Origin: DATBHZ01 sp036557185
GTDB taxonomy: Bacteria; Actinomycetota; Acidimicrobiia; IMCC26256; JAENVU01
NCBI GenBank assembly: GCA_036557185.1
Contig: DATBHZ010000125.1
Span: 1-23,771 of the forward strand
Length of the DNA stretch: 23,771 nucleotides
Direction: 5' to 3'
The notes beneath the pieces were generated by a model. That model ran no database searches and had not been told where the DNA came from. It worked only from the letters and a program-made list of their open reading frames with translations. Each line of letters opens with the position of its first letter. The first letter of the stretch is position 1. A program made the position numbers and the translations under genes. Positions 1-7,529 of this stretch are shown piece by piece.

Positions 1-2
1 TG

Positions 3-188
3 CTCCTGCCTCCGGTGCGCGCGGTGCCCAAGCGTTGGTTCATGCGCAAGCGCGCGGTCCGTGCGTCGACTGCCGTCGGGAACCGGGGCGTGGTCGTCGT
101 CCGTTCATGGCGTCGCGACGGGCCCGACTCCGGCGTCCCGCCCGGGCCAGTAGACGCCCACGCTGGCGGAGGCCCGCCCGTCAGATAG
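3..188 (+). CDS. C-terminal end of an unidentified protein (partial)
   Basis: An open frame enters from the left edge and ends at TAG 186-188, giving 61 residues. The tail is basic and then Pro/Gly-rich (it includes 'VPKRWFMRKRAVRAS'). By hand count about 80% of its codons end in G or C, the best of the forward frames here and as expected for a real gene in this genome. Its last 8 bases overlap the stop end of the convergent gene at 181-966. I recognise no family. The fragment is too short to exclude a chance open frame in GC-rich DNA. Confidence 0.4.
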   Translation, partial: LLPPVRAVPKRWFMRKRAVRASTAVGNRGVVVVRSWRRDGPDSGVPPGPVDAHAGGGPPVR

Positions 189-966
189 GGAGGCGGAGGA
201 GCTCCGGAGCTGCCGGCGCGTCGGCCCGTCGCGCGAACGCGCTCATCGACTCGATGCCGTTCGGTCCGATGATGCTCGAGAAGGCGTTGGCACCGACGGC
301 TTCGAGCGTAGGGTCGTCGCCCACCGCGTTGAGCAACGCACCGAAGAGCCGCTCAGGAAGTGCTCGACCGAGTCCGGCGACGAGCATCACGGTCGCACCC
401 AGATCGCACATCGTGCCTGCGAGATAACCGGCACCCGTCGACACAAGAGTGGTGCCGCCACCGGCCGCGACCGCGTCCACGAGCAGGTGGGTCGGCTCGA
501 GCGCGAGCAGCTCGGTCTCGCCGACGACACGGACTGGCTGCACCGCGTTGCGCAGCCGGCGCGACAGGGCGATGTCGCCCTCGGGGGGCGCGACGGCGAT
601 CAGCTCCAGGTCCAGCCGCTCGGCCAGCCCGTTGGCGATGAGCTCGGGCCATCCGTAGACGGCCACGCGCCCTTCGTGGAGGAACGGGATCGCGGTCGCG
701 ACCCGCTCCGGCGTGGTGTCCGACCTGAACGCACGCCATGCCTCCCAGGCCGCGTCGCCGGTCTCCGAGCTTCCGAGCACGCGCGCGCACAGCCACCACA
801 GCGGTGCAGACGTCGGATGATGCGCCAACAGCCGCCGACACGCGACGACCAAGCCGGCGGGGTCGTCGTCGAACTGCGCGAGGCAATCGGCTGCTTCGGA
901 GAGCAGCTCTGCACCGTCTTCGTCGGTCCACCGGGCGAGGTACCGCAGTCGCTCGAACGGCTGCAT
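181..966 (-). CDS. Unrecognised cytoplasmic protein, possible Rossmann-like (eIF2B-like?) C-terminal half
   Basis: The protein has 261 residues from ATG 964-966. I chose this start over the longer frame because a TACCGT -10 box sits exactly 6 bases upstream and the extra N-terminus is basic and unlike protein. The first 90 residues are acidic and helical, starting 'MQPFERLRYLARW'. The second half alternates hydrophobic strands with glycine-rich turns ('LLVDAVAAGGGTTLVSTGAG', then 'ATVMLVAGLGRALPERLF'). This loosely recalls the eIF2B/methylthioribose-1-phosphate isomerase fold, in which a DAxxxGGG-like turn precedes a strand ending in V. There is no signal peptide or membrane segment. That likeness is a weak inference and the function is unknown. 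Confidence 0.75.
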   Translation of the reverse strand: MQPFERLRYLARWTDEDGAELLSEAADCLAQFDDDPAGLVVACRRLLAHHPTSAPLWWLCARVLGSSETGDAAWEAWRAFRSDTTPERVATAIPFLHEGRVAVYGWPELIANGLAERLDLELIAVAPPEGDIALSRRLRNAVQPVRVVGETELLALEPTHLLVDAVAAGGGTTLVSTGAGYLAGTMCDLGATVMLVAGLGRALPERLFGALLNAVGDDPTLEAVGANAFSSIIGPNGIESMSAFARRADAPAAPELLRLPI

Positions 967-972
967 GGGCCC

Positions 973-978
973 ACGGTA
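973..978 (-). promoter_or_regulatory. -10 box TACCGT, probable leaderless start
   Basis: Read on the minus strand, TACCGT is followed by 6 bases and then ATG at 966. With a usual -10 to +1 distance, transcription would begin at or next to the start codon. No Shine-Dalgarno sequence could fit. Confidence 0.5.
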
Positions 979-1091
979 TCCGCCAAATGGGCAGATCCGA
1001 CAGCGGCGTGCGATTCGTGCCGCGTGTCGCCGCACCTGGGTGGGAAGCTATCGTCGCGCTGCGGTGCGGCACATCTGCGGGAGGGGCGCAC

Positions 1092-1685
1092 ATGGCAGAT
1101 GAGCACGAAGTGGCACCTGCCGGCTGGTACCCGGATCCTGCAACGCGGTACAGCGAGCGCTTTTGGGACGGCTCCACCTGGACCGACCAGGTGTTCGACC
1201 ATCACTTCAGCGGACAGGATCCAGAGGGTGCGCCGACGGCCGCGCCACCGCGTCCGCGCGAGAGGGAGCTCCCGGAGGTCAAGGCCCCGCGCCGTCCGAT
1301 GCCGGTGCAGCGCTGGTTCCTCCCAGCCTGCATCGCTGTCGTGTGCATCGGCATCCTGGGTGCCGCCGGCTATGTCGGCCTCCGGCACTTCCGGCATCAC
1401 GCAGTGGCCCCTGTGGCCGGTACCGGCCGACGTGCCCGCGTGAGGCGCGCTGAGGAATCGGTGATCCCGTCGACGCTTCCCACGACCACAACCACGACGT
1501 TGCCGATTACCGGTACGAGCGCAGCTGACGCGAGCTCCGCGGCGGCCAACTCGCGGACTGTCGTGTCTACAACGCGAGTTCCGAAAGACAGCACCTGCGG
1601 ACGCACCGCGAAGCGCGCCGGCACCGAGAGCCTGCTCTGCACGACGAGTCCCAAAGCCCACGCGAAGGGCAGTCGAGGGCGCTGA
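1092..1685 (+). CDS. DUF2510 single-pass membrane protein
   Basis: The protein has 197 residues from ATG 1092, preceded by a strong GGGAGGGG Shine-Dalgarno about 5-7 bases away. Residues 8-34 form a DUF2510 domain ('AGWYPDPATRYSERFWDG' followed by STWTDQV), the WYxDP...RYWDG signature common in actinobacterial membrane proteins. A Pro/Arg-rich linker leads to one transmembrane helix at about 75-97. A Ser/Thr-rich tail with a 'TLPTTTTTTLP' stretch would lie outside the cell. DUF2510 is a small cytoplasmic module of unknown role, often at the N-terminus of membrane-anchored proteins. No enzymatic domain is visible. Unlike most genes here it has a leader with a clear ribosome binding site; a possible TATCGT -10 lies at 1049-1054. 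Confidence 0.85.
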   Translation: MADEHEVAPAGWYPDPATRYSERFWDGSTWTDQVFDHHFSGQDPEGAPTAAPPRPRERELPEVKAPRRPMPVQRWFLPACIAVVCIGILGAAGYVGLRHFRHHAVAPVAGTGRRARVRRAEESVIPSTLPTTTTTTLPITGTSAADASSAAANSRTVVSTTRVPKDSTCGRTAKRAGTESLLCTTSPKAHAKGSRGR

Positions 1686-1761
1686 CCCCACCTGAACGGT
1701 TGCGCCGAGCGGCCAACGGGTTACCCATGTCTGGCAGGCGAGTGCAAACGCCCACGACGCT

Positions 1762-2544
1762 TCACGAGGGTCTTGGGACCACCTGGTAGACATCGGGCAG
1801 GGCGACGACGGCGTTCGCGACCCGTTCGGGATTGACGCCGTGCGACACCCACACATCGAACTGCGCGGGCAGGAGTGCAGCCGGCGGCGTTATTGACGGC
1901 GGGAGCTTCAGGCAATCCCTGACCTCGCCTGGGGTGACCTGGAAGAGTCGCACCCGGTCGACGGACTTCTGACGCGCGAGCCGCGTACGCAGTTTGGCGA
2001 GGCGTTCGCGGGAGAGACCAACCTTCGCGAAAACGACCAAGCCTGCACCTGCGCCCTCGACAGCGGAGCAACCCGGCCTCGCCACAGGGAAGGGTGCGGC
2101 AGTGCCACCACCTGGCGGCGTGCAGGGGTCGATGCGCCATCTGCCGTTCTCGTACCGATAGACGGACCAGCCTTGCGAGCCGTGCGCGCCCTTGACGCCC
2201 CGCGCCGTCCCCTTCCACTGCAGGTTCGCCTCGCCGGTGCCGTTCCGCACGTTCCGCACGTTGACCGCGATGCTTACGTTGTCCAACGAAGGACCGCGAG
2301 CATGCTCGGTCGCCTGTTTGAACCCGGCGTCCAACTGGCTCCCGAACTCGCGCCGGCACACCTTGCTGATGTCGGAGGCGTTCAGAGACGGTCCGCCCTC
2401 CATCAGGAGAGGCCGGTTCATCGCGCGGACAGCTGCGACAAGTCCCGCGGCAGTGTTCCGCTGCTTCGCGGCCGCGCTGTGTGAGCTGGTGCATCCAGTT
2501 GCTATGACCAGGACAGCAAGCACTGTTGTCCCCACACTTCGCAT
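1762..2544 (-). CDS. Lipoprotein with NTF2-like and FtsX-extracellular-like domains
   Basis: The protein has 260 residues. A short hydrophobic signal ends in a lipobox, 'VIATGC', placing the lipidated Cys at residue 18, so the protein should be anchored outside the membrane. Residues about 30-145 look like an NTF2/lumazine-binding-type fold, ending in the typical strand 'GWSVYRYENGRWRID'. Residues about 166-257 resemble the extracellular domain of the division protein FtsX: a strand 'GLVVFAKVGLS', a helix, 'SVDRVRLFQVT', then 'LPAQFDVWVSHGVNPERVAN' and a final 'LPDVYQVV'. FtsX itself has four membrane helices, and none is present here. Both domain calls are by eye. The start codon overlaps the stop of the upstream small lipoprotein (TGATG), so the two are probably translated in a coupled way. 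GC is lower than in most neighbours. Confidence 0.8.
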   Translation of the reverse strand: MRSVGTTVLAVLVIATGCTSSHSAAAKQRNTAAGLVAAVRAMNRPLLMEGGPSLNASDISKVCRREFGSQLDAGFKQATEHARGPSLDNVSIAVNVRNVRNGTGEANLQWKGTARGVKGAHGSQGWSVYRYENGRWRIDPCTPPGGGTAAPFPVARPGCSAVEGAGAGLVVFAKVGLSRERLAKLRTRLARQKSVDRVRLFQVTPGEVRDCLKLPPSITPPAALLPAQFDVWVSHGVNPERVANAVVALPDVYQVVPRPS

Positions 2545-2738
2545 CAGCGGCGCGGCGGCAGGGTCGTGGTTGTCGTCGAGGGCAGGAGGCCGTTCGACGA
2601 GGTGTCATTGCACGGTTGGTTTGCCGGGGGCGCTGTCGCGCAGCTCGTCGAGCTGTGCCCTGATGAGCAGGCCGCGACGAGCGGGGTCGCGAGGGCCACT
2701 GACGCGATAGCCAAAATAGTGCGGAGCAGCCGGCCCAT
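2544..2738 (-). CDS. Small Thr-rich lipoprotein
   Basis: This 64-residue protein has an N-terminal signal of two arginines and a hydrophobic stretch ending in the lipobox 'LVAAC' (Cys at about residue 24). A short Ser/Thr/Pro tail follows, with two further cysteines and ending in 'PSTTTTTLPPRR'. It is first in a two-gene unit: its TGA shares one base with the ATG of the larger lipoprotein. A TAGGCT -10 box lies 6 bases before its ATG, suggesting a leaderless mRNA. It may be a small partner or spacer lipoprotein; no family is recognised. The lipobox, coupling and promoter together make it more likely real than a chance frame. Confidence 0.65.
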   Translation of the reverse strand: MGRLLRTILAIASVALATPLVAACSSGHSSTSCATAPPANQPCNDTSSNGLLPSTTTTTLPPRR

Positions 2739-2744
2739 GTTCAG

Positions 2745-2750
2745 AGCCTA
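2745..2750 (-). promoter_or_regulatory. -10 box TAGGCT, probable leaderless start
   Basis: On the minus strand TAGGCT is followed by 6 bases and then ATG at 2738. The same hexamer and spacing occur before fbiC at 21826. Confidence 0.55.
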
Positions 2751-2795
2751 CGGCCCGTCATCCGATCTTGTCGCCCCGGCCGGAGGTCGACCACC

Positions 2796-4028
2796 TCAGG
2801 CGACGCGGGGCTCTTTCGGCAGGCCGAGGACGCGCTCGCCGAGAATGTTCTTCATGATCTCATCGGTGCCGCCGGCGACGCGCATTCCCGGAATCCCGAG
2901 GATGAACTCCGACCAGGCATAGGTGCCCCACTCGCCGGAATCGGCAACGAGACGCGGACCGAGCATGTCGGCAAGAAGCTGCGCGAGGCGTGTGGAGTTC
3001 TGCGTGAGTGAGAGCTTGCCAATCGACATCTCCGGGCCCGGCAGCTGACCGGCCCGGATCTTCGCAGTCGCGCGCAGCGTGTTGAATCGTGACGCCGACA
3101 TTCGGATGTAGGCATCGGCGAGACCCTGGCGCACGATCGGGTCGTTCTCGACACCCAGATACCGCGCCAGCTCGATCACGCGGGTGAGGCTCATGTTGCC
3201 GAGCCCGGCGCCACCTCCTCCGATGGCCGCGCGCTCGTTCATCAGGGTGGTGAGGGCGACCGTCCAACCTTCGTCGACGTCGCCCAGCCGGTGCGTGTCC
3301 GGCACGCGCACCTCGGTGAAGAACACCTCGTTGAACGAGGCGCCTCCCGTCATCTGGCGGAGCGGACGCACCTCGATGCCGGGCGCGTGCATGTCGACGA
3401 GGAACATCGTGAGGCCCTTGTGCTTGGGCTTGTCCGGCGACGTCCGCGTGATGATCTCGCCGATGTCGGAGTACTGAGCACCGGACGTCCAGACCTTTTG
3501 CCCGGTCAGCACCCACTCGTCGCCGTCGCGCATGGCGCGCGTCTGGATGCCCGCGAGATCGGAGCCCGCAATGGGCTCCGAGAACAGCTGGCAGCCGATG
3601 ATGTCGCCCCGGTACATGTTCTTCAGATACGCGTCCTTCACCTCGGGAATGGCGTGGGCGAGGATCGTGGGTGCGACCATGCCGAGCCCGATACCGAACG
3701 CGGTCTGCGGCGGAATGCTGTAGCCGGCGGCGATCTCGCGGTAGACGCGGCCGTACTCGCGTGGGAGCGAGCGACCGCCGTACTCGGTCGGCCCGTCGAT
3801 CCAGCCGAACCCGGCGTCGAACTCCTTGGCCTTCCAAGCTTGCGCTGCCGCTACCTCGGCGCGCTCCTGGGCCTCATCCTTCTCTTCGAGCACGCCGACC
3901 CGGTCCGAGCCTTTGCCCCACTTGAAGTTCTCCTGGCGGCGCTCGTCGGCGTTGGCGTCGAGGAACCCGCGGGCATCGCCGGCAAATTCCTCGATCGTGG
4001 GTGTCGCAGCTGCAGTGTCGTGAGCCAT
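2796..4028 (-). CDS. Acyl-CoA dehydrogenase (FadE-like)
   Basis: This 410-residue flavoprotein oxidises an acyl-CoA at the alpha-beta position, passing electrons to electron-transfer flavoprotein; its substrate cannot be read from sequence. Visible ACAD signatures are 'CQLFSEPIAGSDLAG' (146-160), 'GQKVWTSGAQ' (177-186), and the C-terminal 'GGTDEIMKNILGERVLGLP'. The usual catalytic Glu just before the C-terminal GT motif is Gly here. A Glu in 'MNERAAIG' (Glu265) lies where isovaleryl-CoA dehydrogenase and many actinobacterial FadE proteins keep their base, so the enzyme is probably active. The start ATG 4026-4028 has a TACGAT -10 box 7 bases upstream; the longer open frame above it runs into the divergent gene and is rejected. 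It is divergent from the polyprenyl synthase with only 46 bases between starts. Confidence 0.93.
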   Translation of the reverse strand: MAHDTAAATPTIEEFAGDARGFLDANADERRQENFKWGKGSDRVGVLEEKDEAQERAEVAAAQAWKAKEFDAGFGWIDGPTEYGGRSLPREYGRVYREIAAGYSIPPQTAFGIGLGMVAPTILAHAIPEVKDAYLKNMYRGDIIGCQLFSEPIAGSDLAGIQTRAMRDGDEWVLTGQKVWTSGAQYSDIGEIITRTSPDKPKHKGLTMFLVDMHAPGIEVRPLRQMTGGASFNEVFFTEVRVPDTHRLGDVDEGWTVALTTLMNERAAIGGGGAGLGNMSLTRVIELARYLGVENDPIVRQGLADAYIRMSASRFNTLRATAKIRAGQLPGPEMSIGKLSLTQNSTRLAQLLADMLGPRLVADSGEWGTYAWSEFILGIPGMRVAGGTDEIMKNILGERVLGLPKEPRVA

Positions 4029-4035
4029 GCGCCGC

Positions 4036-4041
4036 ATCGTA
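4036..4041 (-). promoter_or_regulatory. -10 box TACGAT, probable leaderless start of the FadE-like gene
   Basis: On the minus strand TACGAT lies 7 bases before ATG 4028. It faces away from the TAAGGT box at 4062-4067, so both divergent promoters sit within 46 bases. Confidence 0.5.
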
Positions 4042-4061
4042 ACCACGCAGACGCCAACGCC

Positions 4062-4067
4062 TAAGGT
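4062..4067 (+). promoter_or_regulatory. -10 box TAAGGT, probable leaderless start of the polyprenyl synthase
   Basis: TAAGGT is followed by 7 bases and GTG at 4075. The AAGG inside it could alternatively act as a Shine-Dalgarno about 8 bases from the GTG; the two readings compete. Confidence 0.45.
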
Positions 4068-4074
4068 GCGCGGA

Positions 4075-5148
4075 GTGGACGAGCGCGTCGACCCTCTCGG
4101 TCCGCCTCCCGCGCTCGCGACGGCGGGCACGGCCGCAAACGCCCGGCTCGCGGCATTCCTGTCGAGCGAGATCGATCGCTGGTCCGGCCCGATGCCCGAT
4201 GTCGCAGACGCCGTGCGGTCCCTGCAGGACCTGATCGGTGCCGGGGGCAAGCGACTGCGCCCCGCTTTCTGTTTCTGGGCCTACGTGGGCGCCGGCGGTG
4301 CCCCTGACGACCGGATCATCGCCGATACCGGTGCTGCCCTCGAGCTGCTCCACACGATGGCGCTCGTCCACGACGACGTCATGGACGGCTCCGACCGCCG
4401 CCGCGGCGTACCGACGGTGCACCGGACGTTCATCGAGCGTCATGCAACCGGAGGTTGGCAGGGTGACGGCCGACGATTCGGCGAGGGCGCGGCGATCCTC
4501 GTCGGTGACTTCGCGTTCGTGTACTCCGACATGCTGATGGCCGACGCGGAGCCTCGGGCCCGCGCCGTCTTCGACGAGCTGCGCGTCGAGCTGTGCGTCG
4601 GCCAGTTCCTCGATCTCGTCGGTACCGCGAGCAGGCAACGCGACCCGGGCCTCGCACAGACCATCGAGCGGTACAAGTCCGGCAAGTACACGGTCGAGCG
4701 GCCGCTCCACCTGGGCGCGGCGCTGGCGGGCCGCCTCGAGGAGCTCGAGCAGCCACTGAGCGCCGTCGGGATCCCGCTGGGCGAGGCGTTCCAGATGCGC
4801 GACGACCTCCTCGGGATCTTCGGGGACGAATCCGTGACCGGGAAGCCCGTCGGTGACGACTTGCGCCAAGGAAAGTTGACGCCACTGATCGCAGCCGCCG
4901 ACGCGAGTATCGACGGCAAGGTGGACCGCGCGCTCTTCGAGCGGATCGGAGCGGACGACCTCTCGCAACAGGAGCTGGCGGCGTTGCGCGAGCTGCTCGT
5001 CGCGTGCGGCGCGGTCGACGAGGTCGAGGATCAGATCCGGTCTCGGGTTGCCCAATGTCTCGCGGCGCTCGACGCCGTCGCGCTCACCGCCGAGGCGCGT
5101 GAGGCGCTCGGGGCGCTGGCGAGCTACGCGGCGTGGCGCGACCGCTGA
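4075..5148 (+). CDS. Polyprenyl diphosphate synthase (trans-prenyltransferase)
   Basis: This 357-residue enzyme of the IspA/IspB superfamily elongates allylic diphosphates with isopentenyl diphosphate to feed quinone, carotenoid or lipid synthesis. Motifs are 'GKRLRP' (58-63), the first Asp-rich motif DDVMD (100-104), the 'GKYTVERPLHLG' segment, and the second Asp-rich motif in 'QMRDDLLGIFGD' (Asp 243, 244 and 251). The residue five before the first motif is Met rather than an aromatic, which argues against a farnesyl-only product and for geranylgeranyl or longer; this is inference. I place the start at GTG 4075 because of the -10/AAGG element just upstream. An ATG at 4027 in the same frame would overlap the divergent gene. 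No isoprenoid partner genes are adjacent. Confidence 0.9.
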   Translation: MDERVDPLGPPPALATAGTAANARLAAFLSSEIDRWSGPMPDVADAVRSLQDLIGAGGKRLRPAFCFWAYVGAGGAPDDRIIADTGAALELLHTMALVHDDVMDGSDRRRGVPTVHRTFIERHATGGWQGDGRRFGEGAAILVGDFAFVYSDMLMADAEPRARAVFDELRVELCVGQFLDLVGTASRQRDPGLAQTIERYKSGKYTVERPLHLGAALAGRLEELEQPLSAVGIPLGEAFQMRDDLLGIFGDESVTGKPVGDDLRQGKLTPLIAAADASIDGKVDRALFERIGADDLSQQELAALRELLVACGAVDEVEDQIRSRVAQCLAALDAVALTAEAREALGALASYAAWRDR

Positions 5149-5207
5149 CGGCGCCCGTACCGGCCCATCGAGCGGGCGCGAGGCCAAGAATCGGGACGAT
5201 CCGCCGG

Positions 5208-5213
5208 TAGGCT
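5208..5213 (+). promoter_or_regulatory. -10 box TAGGCT upstream of the ABC exporter operon
   Basis: TAGGCT lies 10 bases before ATG 5224, in the 75-base gap after the polyprenyl synthase. It implies an independent promoter with a leader of a few bases at most. Confidence 0.4.
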
Positions 5214-5223
5214 CGCGGCCACG

Positions 5224-6177
5224 ATGGAGCAGCGGATCGGACAGCACGGATCCCCGGGTTCACCGGCGATCGAGGTGCGAGGGCTCGTCAAGCGCTACGA
5301 CGGCCGTGCCGCTGTCGACGGGATCTCCCTGGGCGTCGCGCGCGGCCAGGTGTTCGGGCTGTTGGGGCCGAACGGGGCCGGCAAGACGACCACGGTCGAA
5401 ACGCTCGAGGGCTACCGCACAGCCGATTGCGGCAGCGTGCGCGTCCTCGGCCTCGATCCGATCGCCGACGGCGCCGCGCTGCGGCCGCGCATCGGGGTCA
5501 TGCTCCAGGAGGGCGGCCTGTATCCGGGCGTGCGGCCGCTCGAGGCGCTCCGCCTTTTCGCCGGCTTCTACGACGACCCCGACGACCCGCAGCGTCTCCT
5601 CGAGCTGGTCCGGCTGCGCGACGTCGAGCGCACGTACGTGCGGCGCCTCTCCGGTGGGCAGTGCCAGCGCCTGTCGCTGGCGCTTGCGCTCGTCGGCCGG
5701 CCCGAGCTCGTGTTCCTCGACGAGCCGACGGCAGGGATGGATCCCCACGCGCGTGCGACGACCTGGCAGCTCATCCGCGAGCTCCGTGACGCGGGCGTGA
5801 CGGTCGTGCTCACGACCCACCACATGGACGAAGCAGAGCATCTGTGCGACCGGCTCGCGATTCTCGACCGTGGGCGGATCGTGCTCGAGGGAACCCCAGC
5901 CGAGATCACGCGCGCGGGCGCCAACGGCGACCTCCGCTTCACCACGGCACCGGGCGTCGACCTCGCGGCCCTTGCTGCTGCGCTCGACCTCCCGACGACG
6001 GCGCTCTCCGAGACGCAGCCGGGGAGCTACGCGATCCACACCGCGGCCACGCCAGAGCTCATCGCCACGCTCACGGTCTGGATGCGCGACAAGGGGTACT
6101 CGCTCGACGAGCTGCGGACGGGCCGCGCGACGCTCGAAGAGGTGTTCCTGGAGCTCACGCGGGAGCGCGACGAATGA
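5224..6177 (+). CDS. ABC transporter ATP-binding protein (ABC-2 exporter type)
   Basis: The 317-residue ATPase subunit has all the expected motifs: Walker A 'GPNGAGKT' (48-55), a Q-loop Gln95, the signature 'LSGGQ' (142-146), Walker B 'LVFLDEPTAGMDP' (162-174), and the switch His in 'TTHHMDEAEHL'. A C-terminal domain of about 90 residues is typical of the CcmA/DrrA-like exporters. The stop overlaps the permease start (ATGA), so the pair is one operon and one complex. Substrate is unknown. In mycobacteria a comparable ABC-2 cluster (Rv1456c-Rv1458c) lies near ctaB, and here the pair lies two genes from ctaB, so a link to cytochrome oxidase or heme maturation is possible but unproven. Confidence 0.95.
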   Translation: MEQRIGQHGSPGSPAIEVRGLVKRYDGRAAVDGISLGVARGQVFGLLGPNGAGKTTTVETLEGYRTADCGSVRVLGLDPIADGAALRPRIGVMLQEGGLYPGVRPLEALRLFAGFYDDPDDPQRLLELVRLRDVERTYVRRLSGGQCQRLSLALALVGRPELVFLDEPTAGMDPHARATTWQLIRELRDAGVTVVLTTHHMDEAEHLCDRLAILDRGRIVLEGTPAEITRAGANGDLRFTTAPGVDLAALAAALDLPTTALSETQPGSYAIHTAATPELIATLTVWMRDKGYSLDELRTGRATLEEVFLELTRERDE

Positions 6178-6911
6178 GCAGCACGACACGCGCCATCGCC
6201 GCGCAGACCCGGGTCGAGATGATGATGACGTTGCGGCGCGGCGAGAGCCTGCTTGTCACGCTCGGGATCCCACTCGGCATCCTCGTCTTCTTCTCGAAGG
6301 TCGACGCGGTGAAGGTCACCACCGGCGACCCGATCGACTTCCTCGTGCCGGGCGTGCTGGCGCTCGCCGTGATGTCGACCGCGATGGTCAGCCTCGGCAT
6401 CGCCACCGGCTTCGAGCGCCGCTATGGGGTGCTCAAGCGTCTGGGCTCGACGCCTCTTACACGCACCGGCCTGCTCATGGCGAAGACCATCAACGTCCTC
6501 GCTATCGAGGTGCTCCAGACCATCCTGATCGTGGTCGTCGGCATCGCGCTGGGCTGGAACCCGACCGGCGGCCTCGTCGTCGCGATCGCGCTGCTGCTCG
6601 TGGGCACCGTCGCCTTCGCGGGCATCGGCATGCTCATGGCCGGCACCCTCCGTGCAGAGGCGAACCTCGCGGCGGCGAACGGCCTGTTCCTCGTGCTGCT
6701 GTTCCTCGGAGGCATGGCCTACCCGCTCGACAAGCTCCCGCACTCCCTCGAAGTCATCGCCAAGGCGCTGCCCGCCGCAGCACTCGCCGAGACGGTCCGG
6801 GGCGCGCTCGCGGATCCCATGCACGTCCCCGGCAACGAGCTCGTCGTGCTGTTCGTCTGGACGGTCGCGGCTGCGCTGCTCGCGGGCCGTTACTTCCGCT
6901 GGGAGGAGTAG
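6174..6911 (+). CDS. ABC-2 type permease
   Basis: The 245-residue integral membrane subunit has about six hydrophobic segments: near 27-42, 57-80, 105-125, 135-155, 165-180 and the C-terminal 'LFVWTVAAALLAGRYF'. The cytoplasmic motif 'GFERRYGVLKRLGSTPLTR' is characteristic of ABC2_membrane permeases: it is the elbow and coupling region seen in DrrB-like exporters. ATG 6174 overlaps the ATPase stop by four bases (ATGA), indicating coupled translation and a 1:1 complex. It ends 3 bases from the convergent thioredoxin gene, with no terminator between them. Confidence 0.93.
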   Translation: MSSTTRAIAAQTRVEMMMTLRRGESLLVTLGIPLGILVFFSKVDAVKVTTGDPIDFLVPGVLALAVMSTAMVSLGIATGFERRYGVLKRLGSTPLTRTGLLMAKTINVLAIEVLQTILIVVVGIALGWNPTGGLVVAIALLLVGTVAFAGIGMLMAGTLRAEANLAAANGLFLVLLFLGGMAYPLDKLPHSLEVIAKALPAAALAETVRGALADPMHVPGNELVVLFVWTVAAALLAGRYFRWEE

Positions 6912-6914
6912 CCC

Positions 6915-7529
6915 TCAGGCGGAAGCGAGGAGGCGGCGCACCTCGCTGTCGAACCGTGCCGCGCTCGGTGCGCCGAAATAGCGGGCGATGATCGTGCCCT
7001 GGCGACCGATGAAGATCGTCTGCGGCAGTGCGCGTACCCCGTAGGCCTTCCCGACCGGGTCGCCCTCGCCGCCGTCCGCCAGGATCCAGTTCGCGTGCTG
7101 TTGCTTCGCGAATGCCCGCGCATCGCTGGTGAGATCGTCGAACGTGATCCCGACGATGTGCAGGCCTTGCGCGCGGTACTTCGTGGTCGCGTTCTTGAAC
7201 GTCGCGAACTCGTTGCGACACGGGAAGCAGTACGACGCCCAGAAGTTCACGACCACGGGCTGCCCGCGGAGCTGAGCGAGGCTGACCCTCCCTCCGTGCA
7301 GCCCGTCGAGATCGAACAGCGGCGCCTTGGAGCCGACGCTCGCGACGCCCGCCGCCGTCGCGACCGAGGGGTCGAGCGTGGTGGTCGGCGTGGCGCGCGA
7401 ATCGCTGCCCTTGTTCGTGAGGACGGCGGCGACTGCGACCACTACCACGACGGCCAGGCCGACCAGTGCGACGAGGCCCAGCCGTACGGCGCCCCGCTCA
7501 GATGCTGCGGACCAGCGTGTCGACGGCAA
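6915..7529 (-). CDS. Membrane-anchored TlpA-like thiol-disulfide oxidoreductase
   Basis: The protein is about 204 residues if it starts at TTG 7527-7529. A short basic N-terminus is followed by a transmembrane anchor (about residues 17-37), a Thr-rich linker, and a thioredoxin/AhpC-TSA fold. The active site is 'FWASYCFPCRNE' (Cys101 and Cys104). The usual TlpA/ResA Trp before the first Cys is Tyr. The cis-proline loop is 'RALPQTIFI'. It should act outside the membrane, reducing disulfides, for example in cytochrome c or CuA-site maturation. Directly downstream of ctaB and overlapping it by 32 bases, it fits a respiratory-oxidase assembly role. The start is uncertain: an ATG at 7607 would overlap ctaB by 110 bases, and no better start or Shine-Dalgarno is visible. 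Confidence 0.85.
   Translation of the reverse strand: MPSTRWSAASERGAVRLGLVALVGLAVVVVVAVAAVLTNKGSDSRATPTTTLDPSVATAAGVASVGSKAPLFDLDGLHGGRVSLAQLRGQPVVVNFWASYCFPCRNEFATFKNATTKYRAQGLHIVGITFDDLTSDARAFAKQQHANWILADGGEGDPVGKAYGVRALPQTIFIGRQGTIIARYFGAPSAARFDSEVRRLLASA

Noticed and set aside
1686..1761. Possible terminator between the convergent DUF2510 and lipoprotein genes
   Set aside because: Only 4-bp stems and no T-run could be found.
3874..5247. Long minus-strand open frame of 457 codons opposite the polyprenyl synthase
   Set aside because: The plus strand encodes both Asp-rich prenyltransferase motifs; the antisense product has no recognisable features.
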